A stretch of DNA of 64,000 nucleotides from Distichodus sexfasciatus (taxonomy: Eukaryota > Chordata > Actinopteri > Characiformes > Distichodontidae): positions 4,348,195 through 4,412,194 of the forward strand of contig JAVGVS010000013.1 in NCBI GenBank assembly GCA_032718565.1, given 5' to 3'. Positions within the stretch are counted from its first letter, which is position 1, and each line of letters opens with the position of its first letter. Below are positions 44,812 through 54,435 of this stretch, in pieces. The notes under the pieces are model-generated. The model did not search any database and had not been told where the DNA came from. It saw nothing but the letters and a program-made list of their open reading frames with translations. A program made the position numbers and the translations under genes.

Positions 44812-45717
44812 TTACTGGTGTAAACAATGCGTAGGTTGTACAAGAGCAACATTTATTACTCTCCGTTTGAACATCATCATTTTCCTCCTGTCACTAAAGT
44901 ATTTAAATGTCATCATTTTCCCAGATCTCTCCCAAAAAGAGCCCAAAGGGAGACATGATTTTAATACGGCCAACAGCACTCCGCTCTTGTCATGCTTTAT
45001 ACCCAACAGCTGGGCTGTGTCTGAAATTACGCTCAGCGGTTTTCACACAGGAAATGGCCGGACTGCGCGCTTGGCTCCGGCTCTGAGGCTGGGCTTTTTC
45101 CTTCACGCAACAGCTGTCCACCTGCGAATGAAACATGGTTAAACTTACAGTGCACCAGCTAGAAGGCGGGTCGACAGGGAAGACTAGTCCGGCTCCCTCC
45201 GGCCCTCCTCGACGCCATTTAAGACATGAAAACGCTGGTTTTTGAAGTGGGCCACACCTGACCTCGTAATGTTTACGGCTGCCGTAAAATTCTCATTTCT
45301 TCTTTTATTTTTGACAGTTTGGTGGTGTCCCTGCTATTATAAAGTCTGTTAGATCTACAAAAATATCACTGAATTAGAGAGAGTTGAGATAAGAGCACGA
45401 CTTATGTAGTATTTGTAAGACTGATCACATTTTTGAAAATTAAGATTATCTAAATATCTGCACATAAGCACAGAAATGAGTTTTTAAATGCAATCGTTTT
45501 ATTTTCACAAATAAAGTTAATTATATACTGTAACTTAAAGTTTTTATGAATATGTATCATTCTAAACTTTATAAACCCCAAAAAGACAACAGTGGAGTTC
45601 TCTAAGCAAACAAAACTGTGTGATCAGAGCACTCAGAGCATGGATAAAGAATCCGTTAATTATCCTTTATCAGTCAATCAGATTTCATGGACTGATAATA
45701 ACGGCACGTCTGTTTCG
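44812..45717. other. Mixed sequence, nothing recognised
   Basis: 44980-45250 is GC-moderate and single-copy; 45270-45620 is AT-rich. No gene supported. Confidence 0.4.
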
Positions 45718-45900
45718 TCAAAGTCAAAATAAACTTTGTCATCCCTGCTATATACTGTCCAAGTACACAGAGAGACGAGATGACATTTTAACAGTGCAAA
45801 GAACAAGGAACAAAGAACAAATAAGGCACATAGAATAAACAATGTATGAATAGAATATAAAATATACACTTTAAACTAGTAGTCTGTGAAATAAAACAGT
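45718..45900 (-). repeat. Interspersed repeat, inverse of 17230-17515
   Basis: GTCAAAGTCAAAATAAACTT, CATCCCTGCTATATACTG and AAGGCACATAGAATAAACAA follow in the order expected for the reversed family. Confidence 0.7.
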
Positions 45901-47171
45901 GTCTCTTATAAAGTCTGAGCCAACGTTCAAGTCGGATCTAGTAAGTGCAGATATTGTAACAGCAGTGGAGAACTAGAGTCTGTGCAGTACTCCAATAATT
46001 TGTGCAGATATAGTCAGTTATCAGTCAAACTCTAATTGAGATCTTCTAGCTTAGAGTCAAATTATTACTAACCCAGGAGACAGATAACCGATATTTTGAA
46101 CCAAAACATGTCTGCTGTAAAAATGTAAATTAGTGTGAAAAATAAGATCAAATCTTCCAACTCAAAACTTAATTTAAATGACTTTTAGCATATCTTTAAT
46201 ATCGTGAACTTCATGTAATATTCTTGACACCAAAAGTGCAGGGAGCCCCCATGTCAAAGTTAGGGGTGGGAATTAAAACCCGCAAAAAATAGTCAAAATG
46301 CCATTTTTTCAGTGCCTTCAGTCTTCAAAGTTGATGACTTCTAACAAGTCAGGTCAGAGAGAATTGGCTGCATCAGAGCCAAAAGCTCATTTTTCAATTA
46401 ATTTATTTTAGAAGAATATCTGTTTAAAGAAACACCAATACCGATATCCATAAAGCTGCAAAATATCGCCGTCAATAATCAACCCACCCCAGCTTCAAAC
46501 AAGCATAACCTTTGATGTTTGTCTTCCCCTCGGCTCTCCTAGAGGGCTTTTTTCAGGGCGTTTGAACAGGAGGCGACGGAAAACGAGGCGCTAAAACAAA
46601 CATGTCATTGATTTAAAGCCACAGGCCTCTAGCAGGAGAGAGTTGTCTAGGAGTTGTTCTTCACCGATTCTCTTAAAGCCTCCCATTATGGGTTATCAGG
46701 GCCGGCTGAATGGCAGCGTGTGTGAGGAGCTGAAGTGATATCTGACAAAAGAGGGCCGAGTTTAACTGCCCTCTGTGTGCTCCTGCTGAGCTGCTGGGGG
46801 GAGGAGGAGGAGGAGGAGAGGAAGGGAGGAGGAGAGCCTTTTTAATATGTTAACAACAGCCGTTTTGAGCTCTGTTAAAACAGAATAGCTAATTCCTTCT
46901 CATTAGCCCTAATCCAGGGCTTGGCGGTCGGAGGATGTGAGGTTATTTTTTTCTTTGCTCCAGCTTTATCCTCACCGTACTGAAAAACGAGGCACGTTCA
47001 CACCCGGGCTGTAGTGTACCGCTTAGAGCTTGAGGTGGGAGTCTGGGGACGCTCCGAGACTCTGAGGGTTTGCAGTGGGTCCTGTGTGAATGATGGCTGT
47101 TATTTCAGCTGCCGTAATTAATGAGTTAAAGGCTGTAGCCCGACCGCTGACTCCTAACGGGGTTTAAAAAA
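45901..47171. other. AT-rich then GC-rich single-copy; candidate regulatory block
   Basis: 45900-46480 is AT-rich with ACCGATATCC scraps near 46440. 46500-47160 is complex, GC-moderate and repeat-poor apart from a GGAGGAGGAGG patch at about 46800; it includes ATAGCTAATTCCTTCTCATT and GCCGTAATTAATGAG. Candidate conserved noncoding DNA; no gene. Confidence 0.4.
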
Positions 47172-47266
47172 ACGGTACCTTTTGCTCATGAGTGCCCTAG
47201 TAGTACCTTTTTACCAGTCTAGGACTCGAACCGGGTGACCCTCCGATCACAGGACCAACTGCCCCA
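47172..47266 (-). mobile_element. SINE family 1, head and core fragment
   Basis: AACGGTACCTTTTGCTCATG, GTACCTTTTTACCAG and GAACCGGGTGACC are the reversed core and box B part. The tail is absent. Confidence 0.75.
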
Positions 47267-47272
47267 AAAGTT

Positions 47273-47330
47273 GATATGTGACTCTGCACGGCAAAACCAG
47301 TCGCTTGTCGCAACGGAGGTTTCCGAGAAA
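47273..47330 (-). repeat. GCGACTGGTTTTGC repeat end
   Basis: Reverse-complement partner of 8039-8080: ATGTGACTCTGCACGGCAAA and ACCAGTCGCTTGTCGC. Confidence 0.6.
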
Positions 47331-47377
47331 ACGAGTGTGTGTGTGTATGTGTGTGTATATATATGTATACATATATG

Positions 47378-47883
47378 CAGTACTGTGCAAAAGTTTTAGG
47401 CAGGTATGAAAAAATGCTGTAAACAAAGAATGCTTTCAAAAATGGAAGTGGTAATCATTTATTTTCATCAATCAACAAAATGCAGTGAATGAACAAAAGA
47501 GAAATCTAAAATCAAATCAATATTTGCTGTGACCAATTCTTGCCTTCAAACAGCATCAGTTCTTCTAGGTACACTTGCACACAGTTTTTGAAGGAACTCG
47601 GCTGGTAGGTTGTTCCAAACATCTTGGAGAACTGACCACAGATCTATAATCCTATAATCCTACAAAATAATATAATGACTATAATCCTACAAAAATCCCT
47701 GACTTTGTGCAAGTGTACCTATAAGAACTGATGCTGGTTTGAAGGCAAAAGGTAGTAACACCAAGTATTGATTTGATTTAGATTTTTCTTTTGTTCTCTC
47801 ACTTTGAATCATTATTTATATTTCTGAAAGCATTCTTTGTTTACAGCATTTGTCTGGCTACACCTGCCTAACACTTTTACAAG
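47378..47883. mobile_element. Fold-back DNA transposon, Tc1/mariner-like, internally deleted
   Basis: The left arm begins CAGTACTGTGCAAAAGTTTT and includes AACAGCATCAGTTCTTCTAG and GTACACTTGCACACAG. The right arm carries the same phrases reversed (GTGCAAGTGTACCTATAAGA .. CACCTGCCTAACACTTTTAC). Arms of about 190-220 bp pair across a short AT-rich centre near 47640-47690. It sits between TA-rich tracts, fitting TA target use by the Tc1/mariner superfamily. Nothing coding remains. Confidence 0.75.
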
Positions 47884-47885
<2 letters not shown>

Positions 47886-47954
<69 letters not shown>

Positions 47955-48073
47955 GTGTGTGTATATATATATATATATATATACACACATGTATGTATGT
48001 ATGTATATATATATATATATACATACATATATATATACATACATATGTATGTGTATATATATATATATATATT
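47886..48073. repeat. (TA)n and TATG/ACAT microsatellite region
   Basis: A pure (AT)n run of about 65 bp is followed by alternating TATATA, GTGTGTA, CACACAT and GTATGTATG blocks. All Tyr/Ile-rich frames here are repeat products. The symmetry allows cruciform DNA. Confidence 0.97.
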
Positions 48074-48075
48074 TA

Positions 48076-48400
48076 GGGGTGCACAATTCAGGAAATCTCA
48101 CAATTGGGCTCACGATTTGATTCAGAATTGATTCACGATTCATAAACGATTCATGATTCACTACGTGGATGAATTTGTTGCCAGATTGCTGTTATGACTT
48201 ACTTTTCCCATTTGACTGTGGCAGATCAACAAAATCACACGGAATCACTGAATCAGATGTAGTTTACTAAATGTAAAGCATATGGAAAAAGTAGTGCCAT
48301 TACATTAGCTGAAAAATATGAATAGATATTTTGGAATGCATGAATCAATTCTGAATTGACAGAGAAAGAATCATGATTCAGTCAGATTTTTTTGCACATT
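48076..48400 (+). mobile_element. GATTCACGATTC element, with inverted partner at 59 kb
   Basis: Begins AGGGGTGCACAATTCAGG and continues ATTGATTCACGATTCATAAA; it ends GAATCATGATTCAGTCAG and TTTTTTTGCACA. The interior GTGGCAGATCAACAAAATCA and TGTAGTTTACTAAATGTAAA occurs reversed at 59280-59345. Ends are weakly inverted (GGTGCACAATTC against GTGCAAAAAAATC), fitting a non-autonomous TIR element. Confidence 0.7.
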
Positions 48401-48484
48401 TTTATATACAAAACTATTGTGAAATTTGTCATTTATTTTTATTTAATTCAAACCCTGGTAAACCTTGATATTATTCCTTACATT

Positions 48485-48618
48485 TATTCATTCATTCATG
48501 CATTATCCGAACTGCTTAATCCCTATCGGGATCGCGGGGACCGGAGCCTAATCCGGTAACTGTGGAGGCAGGGTGGGGACCAACCCTGGGCAGGGGCCAA
48601 CACACCGCAGAGCACTGA
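48485..48618 (-). mobile_element. SINE family 2, tail fragment
   Basis: TTCATTCATTCATGCATTAT, CCGAACTGCTTAATCCC and CAACACACCGCAGAGCACTG correspond to the reversed 3' part of the family. Confidence 0.75.
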
Positions 48619-48700
48619 AGTATCTCACTTTACTGTAATCAGACGTCATAGATGTATTGATCAGGAGGTCTGTTTTTTATTAAAACAATTTTATTATTGT

Positions 48701-48750
48701 TTGAGTTCAGGAATACAAATGTCAAGTGATATTTGTATTCCTGAGCTCAA
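48701..48750. repeat. Near-perfect 20-bp stem, 10-base loop hairpin
   Basis: TTGAGTTCAGGAATACAAAT and ATTTGTATTCCTGAGCTCAA are reverse complements except for one G/T wobble position, separated by GTCAAGTGAT. The left arm's end and the loop recur at about 48774-48793 (AATACAAATGTCAAGTGATA), so part of the unit has been copied. Confidence 0.85.
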
Positions 48751-49617
48751 ATAGACATTTAAATTAAAATAATACAAATGTCAAGTGATATTTTAGTTGC
48801 TTTTTGTGATTTGATATGAATGTAAGTGATTGCATGAAATCAGCAAATGATATTGTTTCATATTAGTCATATCCTGAGTTGAATCGAATCAAAATCGTAT
48901 CGTAGCAGATTTGTTTTTGTCCATAAAATATTCAACAAACATTTTATTCTTCAGGTTGACCAAGTAAGACCACACGAGAGAGTGGGTTGTCTCAAGAGTT
49001 ATTAGGTTCTACAGAATATTTTGAGGCTGCAGTACAACAATGCACATTGTTTACTCACGTTCAAGCCTGGACTGAGGAACTTTTACTTGTACTCAAGCCA
49101 TATTTGACCACAAGTATCTGTACTTTGACAGAGATCGCTCTTTGTCCTTCCCTAGCGAGTGTTTGGAACTTTTTTACTGGGACGCGTTTGTCTCCATCTC
49201 CGTCTCCGGACAGGCTGACTGCGTAGAACAGACCCCCAAACCACCCCCCAACCCCAACCCGCACCTGTTAGACGTCTTCAAAGGGAAGCGGTGGCCTCAG
49301 TGACAGCCTTCACTGTGGAGAACATGCAGGGCCTGTCCGTCAGGGCCTTTCACACCTCTTTCATGTATTCAGGAGCTGGGGAAGAAAAAAACCCCAAAAA
49401 CGAGGAGGCGAGATCTGGAAGCCGCAGGCCGTGTGCTGCTGAATGGCTCTGCAGTTGCGGTGTGAAAGGCGGTTTATAAATTGCAGGAGTTCCAACCTTC
49501 TATTATTGTTTTCCCTTTTGTTTGCTTTGTGCTCTTTGACCATCTCAAGAGCGTCTGCCTCACGGGAGATCACGATGTGAATTCACGGTCTCACCGGAGC
49601 GTGAACGTATTAAAACA
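48751..49617. other. Single-copy sequence
   Basis: 48790-48960 is AT-rich. 49000-49280 shows GTACTCAAGCCATATTTGAC-type phrases that may be a repeat. 49260-49610 is complex and GC-moderate, with no recognised domain in its frames. Confidence 0.35.
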
Positions 49618-49740
49618 AGAGGCGTAACAATACATAGATCTACATCAATACACCGATTTCGTCATCAGCGAGTTCGTAGCGTCCATCCAAAATGAAAACA
49701 TTGATCAGACATCATACATATTGTGACGTTGCTACATATA
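49618..49740 (+). repeat. GTAACAATACAT-type element fragment
   Basis: AGGCGTAACAATACATAGAT, CCAAAATGAAAACATTGATC and AGACATCATACATATTGTGA recur reversed at about 54640-54745, with a diverged copy at 12068. Confidence 0.7.
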
Positions 49741-49928
49741 TGAGGCCGGTGGTGGCCTAGCGGTTAGGAAACTCAACTCGTGGGGTACAATCCTACCTTC
49801 AGCACTACTATTATTGGGAGCAAGACCGTTAATCCCAAGGTGCTCTCAGGGAAACAGTCACTGAAATTAGGAAATGAAAAGTCGCTCTGAATAAGAGTGT
49901 CTGCCTGAATACTGTAAATGTAAATATA
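49741..49928 (+). mobile_element. Third SINE type, tRNA-like head and GTAAATGTAAATA tail
   Basis: The head GGCCTAGCGGTTAGGAAACT and a box B-like GGTACAATCC begin the copy; the tail runs CTGAATAAGAGTGTCTGCCT to CTGTAAATGTAAATA. That tail is the L2-type 3' end shared by several fish SINEs. Confidence 0.75.
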
Positions 49929-50050
49929 CTGAAGTGGATGTTTATTTCTTATTAACAATTACAACACTCATAACTCAGTTGAAGAACCCATTAATTATCA
50001 TTTATTAGTCGTTATTATCACTGATACCGATTTATCGTCAACTGTCGACT

Positions 50051-50600
50051 AGGGAGGCACCGATCAGATACATAGATTGGATATTGGTCCGATAATAACC
50101 AATAATACAGACGTTTACTCGATGTTTTAATTGTTTATTCTGAGACATGAGTTTGTCGCGTTATTGTGTGGAACGGCGTCATATCAAACGACTCTCATGC
50201 GGAACGCCATCATGTCAAAAATGAGGTGTAGGCCAAAATTAGTTAATTAATCAGAAAACATTTTTACATTCTAGTGTCAGAGAGTAAAAAATAAATATAG
50301 AAAGATGTATTATTTGATAACAAATAATTTTATTCTATATCTACCTGTTTCCACCTGGCACTAACCTTATTTTTCTTCATAGTAGTCATAGAATATCTCT
50401 ACATAATAAAAACTCTGCAATCCAATAAAGCAGACACTGTCCTTATGTCCTAAACGCAACAGCATAAGCCTTGTACGGCTAACTTCTACACACACACACT
50501 ATAATATGTCTAAAAGTATATAAAAGGGTTAGACGTATAAAAAAGTGGTATCGTATCGGCATCGGCATCGGCACTGAAAAAGTTGGATCGGTGCATCCCC
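50051..50600. mobile_element. CACCGATC-ended TIR transposon, about 550 bp
   Basis: Ends are AGGGAGGCACCGATCAGATA on the left and, reversed, GGGGATGCACCGATCCAAC on the right. Subterminal sequence alternates GATATTGGTCCGATA and GTATCGGCATCGGCATCGGC. The middle includes 50230-50395, which also occurs reversed at 41770-41960. No transposase frame. The design fits hAT-like non-autonomous elements; the 8-bp duplication is not clear. Confidence 0.75.
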
Positions 50601-51014
50601 ACTATCAACTCATATCTACCAGTAATACCGGCCCAGCGATTAATCGCCCACCCTCTAACGGAGCTTGAGATTTGACATGTTCTGGGTCCCGATCAGATTC
50701 CGGAATGCTCTGTTACACATCAGGAGTCGGTGTGGCGTTGACTTGTACGGTGAAGCGGCTCACTCTGCTTTGATTAGGTCCAGAAGGAGAGGAGGTTTTG
50801 CTGCTAGAGAGAGAGAGAGAGAGGGAGGATGGATAGATGGAGGGGCGGAGGAGGTCGGGTCCAGCGCTCCTCGTGTCTGATTGCCTATCTGATGTTTATC
50901 ACTTGAATGGGATTTGACTGTCTTACATCATTTTGAAGGCATGCTTTCATCGGCCCATAAATAACCTCTTTGACAGAGCCCGGGTGAGTGTGAGTGTGTG
51001 TGTGTGTGTGTGTA
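50601..51014. other. Single-copy sequence with (GA)n and (GT)n
   Basis: 50640-50980 is complex and GC-moderate with (GA)n at 50805-50823; (GT)n covers about 50993-51013. Confidence 0.4.
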
Positions 51015-51255
51015 CATGTATTTAAGGGTTGTGAGGACCTAAGAAGCCAGGTCGTTTTGTGGGGACATTTTTAGTATGTGAGGACCAGACACAATAAGGA
51101 ATAAAGATTTTAATAAAAATATTTGTTATATTTGAAAAACTAAAAGAGGTAAAAGATTTGCTGCCGAGGTTAGGGTTAGGTTTAGGTGTAGTATTTACAT
51201 GAGTCGTTATGGGAGTACTTCATGAAGATAGTAATACAAGAGTGTGTGTGTGTGT
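51015..51255 (+). repeat. TG-tract-linked GTGGGGACATTT repeat (copy 3)
   Basis: TTTTGTGGGGACATTTTTAG, AAACTAAAAGAGGTAAAAGA, GAGGTTAGGGTTAGGTTTAG and GTCGTTATGGGAGTAC are in the family order, followed by (GT)n at 51241. A (GT)n run also precedes it. Confidence 0.8.
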
Positions 51256-51640
51256 TTTACTGATCACTGAGGGGACCAAAAGTCCCCAGCATGAGGGGGA
51301 AAATGCTGAAATGTTGGCATTACCTCAACCAGTTAAATTACTGTGAGCTTAATTTTCTTCTAACATCTGTAATATCCACTAAAATAACAGTAAGTATTTT
51401 TGGTTTGGGTTTTGACGTTTATATGATGTTTTTTATATACACAATATAAATGCTTGAGGGGGTTGTGACTCCTAGACCCCCCTCAAAACAAACAAAGACA
51501 AAATAAACTGTGTGAGAACGAGAGAGAAATTTGTGTGTGTGAGAGAGAGAGAGAGAGAGAATGTGTGGGAGAGTGTGTGTTAAAAGAAAGAGAGGATGAG
51601 TGTGAAAGGGCAGAATTTTAGTTTTGTGATTGTCCAAAAA
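51256..51640. other. AT-rich sequence with GA/GT-rich patches
   Basis: 51538-51560 is (GA)n. Otherwise nothing recognised before the SINE. Confidence 0.4.
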
Positions 51641-52011
51641 GGGACGGCGCGGTGACGCAGCGGTTAGCGCTGCCTCCTCACGGTGAGAAGGTCCTGGGTT
51701 CGATCCTGCCGTCGGCCGTAGGGACTTTCTGGGTGGAGTTTGCACGCTCTCTCTACGTGTTCACGCACCGGGTGCGCCGGTTTCCTCCTACAGCCCAAAA
51801 GCATGCAATATAGGTTAATTGGGGAGCTGTTTTCACATATGTGGATAGACAGGCCCTAAATTGACCCCGTAAGGTGTGAGTGAGAGTGTGAGTGTGTTGG
51901 CTCTTCCCCAGGGTTGGTCCCGTCTTGCGCCCATAGTTCCCGGGATGGGCTCTGGTCCTCACGGCCCCGATAGGGATTAAGCAGTTCGGATAATGAATGA
52001 GTGAATGAACG
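51641..52011 (+). mobile_element. SINE family 2, complete, with target-site duplication
   Basis: The tRNA-like head GGACGGCGCGGTGACGCAGC and GGTTAGCGCTGCC leads to box B GGGTTCGATCC, the GTGGAGTTTGCACGCTC body and a GATAATGAATGAGTGAATGA tail. Flanking GATTGTCCAAAAA (51628-51640) and GATTGTCCTAAAA (52012-52024) form a 13-bp target duplication with one difference, so insertion is fairly recent. SINEs are moved by the reverse transcriptase of partner LINEs. Confidence 0.92.
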
Positions 52012-52273
52012 GATTGTCCTAAAATGTTCAGAAATGTGATATTTGTCAGATTTTGGTTGCTTTATGATGAGATTTTGTATATCGGCAAAAATCCGGTTTT
52101 ATTACAAAAAACTTGAAAGAGTGAAAAGGTTTGACTTTTGCTAAATAAATTTTGTGCAAATGTCTTGCCGAAGGTGATGAGTTTATCAGCAAGAGTAAGA
52201 AGTCATTTTTGTGTGAACAACATTTTAAAAAACTGGAAAATGATCAAACTTATCAGCTTCAATATGTGACAGT

Positions 52274-52462
52274 TGGGGCTGGGCGATATGGGCTAAAAAT
52301 AATATTGTGATATTTTTAAGCTGTATCGCGATACACAATATACATCTCGATATATTCTCTCTTTCTGGGAGAGAACTACATTTCCCATAATCCTGTGCGT
52401 TTACATTGCATGTGGAACAAGCCAAGATACATCGAGTATATTCAACATATCGCCCACCCCTA
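52274..52462. mobile_element. hAT-type MITE with GGGCGATAT ends, 189 bp
   Basis: Ends are TGGGGCTGGGCGATATG and, reversed, TAGGGGTGGGCGATATG. They are flanked by GTGACAGT (52266-52273) and GTTACAGT (52463-52470), an 8-bp target duplication with one difference, typical of the hAT superfamily. The centre has ACTACATTTCCCATAATCC, shared with longer relatives at 10740 and, reversed, 57760. The insertion touches the end of the minus-strand open frame 52464-52790. Confidence 0.88.
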
Positions 52463-52463
52463 G

Positions 52464-52790
52464 TTACAGTAATGCAGCTTTATCTCCCACATCCTCCTCA
52501 TCCTCGCCCCCTGCAGGACCCTGCTCCGTCTCCTCCACAGCAGCTTTTTTTTGGGGGTAAAACCTCTCCTCTATAATCTGGGCTCTGCTGACCGTCTCGG
52601 GGAGGGACGTAGTTTCTGATCGGGGATTAGCCTCTGCGTGTCCTGCCTCCTCCCTCGTCTTCCTCGCTCTTCCTCCACCGGCTCCTGGCAGCTCAGCCTC
52701 CACAGAAAATACCAGAGAAGCTGCTCTCGTTACCTGTTTGCGCCTGTGGCCATCTGTCCTCGTGCTCTCCGACATCCGCGTTGAACCCAT
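52464..52790 (-). CDS. Candidate coding segment, 108 codons, unknown product
   Basis: The frame starts ATGGGTTCAACGCGG with a fair context (AAG before ATGG) and encodes MGSTRMSESTRTDGHRRKQV near the start and an acidic end with EETEQGPAGGEDEEDVGDKA. Composition and codon choice (GAG, CTG, GTG, GCC) look protein-like, not repeat-driven. I recognise no family. A donor-like CAAACAG/GTAACG lies at 52734/52733 and an acceptor-like CTAAC..CCCCATCCCAG before 52851, so an alternative is an exon 52734-52851, which is also open in a second frame containing EWAQDGFNADVGEHEDRWPQ. The stop codon lies in the target duplication of the neighbouring MITE. It may be a real exon, a pseudogene or a GC-rich noncoding block. 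Confidence 0.3.
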   Translation of the reverse strand: MGSTRMSESTRTDGHRRKQVTRAASLVFSVEAELPGAGGGRARKTREEAGHAEANPRSETTSLPETVSRAQIIEERFYPQKKAAVEETEQGPAGGEDEEDVGDKAALL

Positions 52791-52959
52791 CTTGTGCCCA
52801 CTCGGGGGTCACCGGGGTGATTGTGGTGGAGGGGGTATGGACGGGAGGAGTCTGGGATGGGGGGGTTAGTGAGGGGACACAACGAGCATCTTAAAAGATG
52901 ACGTGTAAAAGCTTTCAAAGTGAAGGGCGTCTCACAACTGAACTTGGCCTCGTTTTCAG

Positions 52960-53243
52960 TAAAGGTCGACCGATATTGGTTTATCAGGGTCGATATCGAT
53001 ACCGATTATTGCTAGTTAATGGGTGCGGATAACCGATATTTGGCAAAAATAAAAGAAAATCTTTGTCAAAATTTAGGATTGTACACAAAACTTTTAAAAA
53101 TAACTTTATTGTTTATAAATACTTAAGCTTATTTTATTTTAACTTTAAATCATATCAAATAAACGTTCTGTGGTGTGTTGGTGCGTGCCCAGGGTTGTTT
53201 CCTGCCTTGCCGAGCGACCCGGCCGATAATCAGTCGACCCTTA
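52960..53243. mobile_element. hAT-type MITE with GGTCGACCGAT ends and perfect 8-bp duplication
   Basis: Left end TAAAGGTCGACCGATATTGG, right end reversed TAAGGGTCGACTGATTATCG. GTTTTCAG flanks both sides exactly (52952-52959 and 53244-53251), the 8-bp duplication expected of hAT transposition. The right interior (about 53174-53215) looks like a piece of SINE family 2 tail (GTGTGTTGGTGCGTGCCCAG). No coding capacity. Related fragments lie at 44027 and 62221. Confidence 0.93.
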
Positions 53244-53251
53244 GTTTTCAG

Positions 53252-54084
53252 TGCCGACTCTACAGCAACATTGTGCCAGACGATCTGCCTGGAGGCAGCG
53301 TTTAAAAAAAAAAAAAAAAAAAGCTCATAAGAAAGTCAAGGCCGCGAGACAAGAGTTCAGCGACGCCGCTCTTGGCCGAGCAGAAAAGAAAACAGATGCC
53401 GCAAGTGTGGCACCTCCCTTAATCGGCTTACTCCGAGTGAAAAAAAGAAGAGAGATAATAGATGGATGACTGAGTAAACGAATAAAGCCGTTCGTAGCTG
53501 CCGCCCGCCAGGACGTAGTACTGAGTCATGCAGCAGCATAAATCCGGGATGCTCGTGCGCCATTTGGTTGTCCTGACCAGCGTGACCCCCGCGCGTAAGA
53601 TGCAGAACTTCTTCCTTCTGTCTTTATTGGGTCTCAACCATTATTTTCACATTTCTGTGGCTAATTTGCAGTGTTACTGTATTTTTTAGACCTTTTTAGT
53701 GAATGTTTTTGTTTTTAACCAAAGATTCTGGTCCAGTTCTTTTGGCGACTCGTGAAATCTGATGTCGAGCAGTAAATCCAGCGTAAAGAGGAACTTGTAG
53801 AGATTTGTAGCGCTTCGGTGAGACCGATCCGCGTGAGTGAAGTTGCCCAGAGAGCCCTCTATTGGAGAGCAAGAGAATTGCCTCGTGTTTCACCAGCTCA
53901 AGGTTCTGATGCAATAGATCAGTGGTGGGCAAATCCAGTCCTGGAGGGCCAAATGCAGAACGTTCACACCTGGTCTCAGGTAGAAACTCGCCAGGATACA
54001 TGGTTCTTCACTTTAGAACCATAGTGTCTGTTACTCTGATTTCTTGCACTGACTCACCGCCTGTTTTCTGCACCTTTCAAACAG
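53252..54084. other. Mixed sequence with poly-A and a repeat end
   Basis: A poly-A run spans about 53303-53322, followed by single-copy GC-moderate sequence to 53620. 53930-54005 (GTGGTGGGCAAATCCAGTCC, TGGAGGGCCAAATGCAG) resembles a common fish interspersed repeat. The last 40 bases form a good polypyrimidine tract before the acceptor at 54084. Confidence 0.45.
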
Positions 54085-54095
54085 GACCAGCCAGG

Positions 54096-54210
54096 ATGGA
54101 CACCGGCGCTTCCACAGCTGCTGAAAAAAAAGAGTGTAAAACGGCAAGTCTTGACGCCAGCGGCTTCGGTGACCTGCCCAAAAAGCCCTCGCCTACGCTC
54201 CTGACCCGAG
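54096..54210 (+). CDS. Candidate start-codon exon of an unidentified gene
   Basis: A good acceptor (CTGTTTTCTGCACCTTTCAA ending ACAG at 54084) opens an exon 54085-54210 that ends at CCGAG/GTACGC, a reasonable donor. The ATG at 54096 has a strong Kozak context, A at -3 and G at +4. It starts 38 codons beginning MDTGASTAAEKKECK and ending ASGFGDLPKKPSPTLLTR, leaving phase 1 at the donor. The exon length of 126 bp is a multiple of three and the upstream 11 bp are open too, so an internal exon is also possible. The peptide is Lys/Ser/Pro-rich and probably disordered. I do not recognise the family. A partner first exon could be the donor at 31448. Confidence 0.45.
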
Positions 54211-54235
54211 GTACGCCACGTCCGTCTCCTCTTCT

Positions 54236-54263
54236 CTCTTCTCCTCTCCTCTCCTCTCCTCTC
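54236..54263 (+). repeat. (CTCCT)n pentanucleotide repeat
   Basis: About five CTCCT units about 25 bp downstream of the candidate donor. Confidence 0.9.
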
Positions 54264-54435
54264 CTGTCTGTCTTCAAGGACGAAAACAGTGTCCACTGGC
54301 TAGGATTCTCAAAAAAATGATACTCCGATACTAAAAATTTGTGGCAGACTTTACACACATTTGTATACACACAGTATCATTACCAACAGTGCAGTCTCCG
54401 CCTCCTTCAAAATCAGGTTATTAAAATACGTTTAT

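Noticed and set aside
47812..48161. Tyr/Ile/His-rich frames
   Set aside because: Translations of (TA)n and TATG repeats.
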